Below are positions 5,956 to 6,244 of a DNA stretch of 6,244 bases, piece after piece. Position 1 is the first letter of the stretch, and the number at the start of each line of letters is the position of its first letter. The position numbers were made by a program, and so were the translations under genes. Source of the DNA: Candidatus Zixiibacteriota bacterium (lineage in GTDB: Bacteria > Zixibacteria > MSB-5A5 > GN15 > FEB-12); NCBI GenBank assembly GCA_030619345.1, contig JAUXBO010000156.1:1-6244 (forward strand), written 5' to 3'. The notes beneath the pieces were generated by a model. It did no database searches, had not been told where the DNA came from, and worked only from the letters and a program-made list of their open reading frames with translations.

Positions 5956-6244
5956 CGGTCTCCACGGTATCCGAACTCTGGTCATCTTGTTGGTTGTCTT
6001 TCGCAAGTTTGTCAAGATATTCCTCCACCGAAATAAGAGCATCGGTTTGTATCCCTTGTTCTTTATCGGCATGTTTCTTGTTCATTACATTCAAAACTTC
6101 AATTACCTTGTCGTCAATAATTGTGAATTGGCCCAATCCGGTGCCGATCATTACCAGGTCCGTTTCCCTGCCTACTCCTGGGGCTACCTCCGCTCTCTTT
6201 TTGGCCCTAAATACAAACCACAGTGATTCTGGGATATTGGCAGA
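5948..6244 (-). CDS. Unidentified protein, C-terminal 98 residues (5' end outside the window)
   Basis: The frame is open from the right edge to a TGA at 5948-5950. It reads SANIPESLWFVFRAKKRA at the edge, then EVAPGVGRETDLVMIGTG, LGQFTIIDDKVIEVLNVMNK, and a charged Gln/Asp/Ser-rich tail ending TVETDG. An internal ATG at 6151 could give a 67-residue protein, but it has no good ribosome site, and the 31 codons before it look like coding sequence, so a gene running in from the right is likelier. The order helix, 'GVGxETDLVMI' strand, second strand, then helix 'DKVIEVLNVMNKK' faintly recalls the C-terminal part of proteasome-like Ntn hydrolases. This is a weak resemblance, not an identification. 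The overlapping plus-strand frame is hydrophobic antisense reading and is not favoured. Confidence 0.65.
   Translation of the reverse strand, partial: SANIPESLWFVFRAKKRAEVAPGVGRETDLVMIGTGLGQFTIIDDKVIEVLNVMNKKHADKEQGIQTDALISVEEYLDKLAKDNQQDDQSSDTVETDG

Noticed and set aside
5987..6226. Plus-strand 79-codon hydrophobic frame with membrane-like segments
   Set aside because: Antisense to the better-supported minus-strand gene that is open to the window edge; no ribosome site, and it follows no promoter.

Overview
This is a bacterial window with a Gram-negative (diderm) signature. It holds a TonB C-terminal domain, an outer-membrane beta-barrel protein, several Sec signal peptides and a sigma-54 activator. 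Base composition is moderate. The mix would suit the FCB group, candidate phyla such as Zixibacteria, or a deltaproteobacterium-like lineage. That placement is an inference from gene style; no marker gene here settles it.

Layout. At 3-125 (+) is the 3' end of a TonB-like protein. It converges on a minus-strand block across a shared hairpin terminator (169-200). The minus-strand block, read right to left, is purD (1636-2949), purE (1187-1633, 2 nt after purD) and a secreted TPR protein (224-1117, GTG start). Between 2950 and 3185 is a divergent control region with a candidate promoter in each direction and a perfect 14-bp palindrome between them. Rightward from it come a small outer-membrane beta-barrel gene (3186-3833), a strong intrinsic terminator (3852-3880), an NtrC-type response regulator (3900-5258) and a small secreted six-cysteine protein (5379-5789) with its own terminator (5817-5849). 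The right end carries minus-strand genes: a possible 34-residue ORF (5851-5955) and the 3' part of a larger gene that runs off the window (5948-6244).

How the genes relate. purD and purE catalyse de novo purine steps and are tightly coupled. The remaining genes concern the envelope (TonB, TPR, beta-barrel, Cys-rich protein) or regulation (NtrC type). I see no phage, transposon, CRISPR array, RNA gene or defence system, and no clear new multi-gene system. The points most worth a second look are a PurE with unusual active-site residues, the Cys-rich secreted protein, a regulator gene starting 19 nt past a strong terminator, and the unidentified pair of genes at the right edge.
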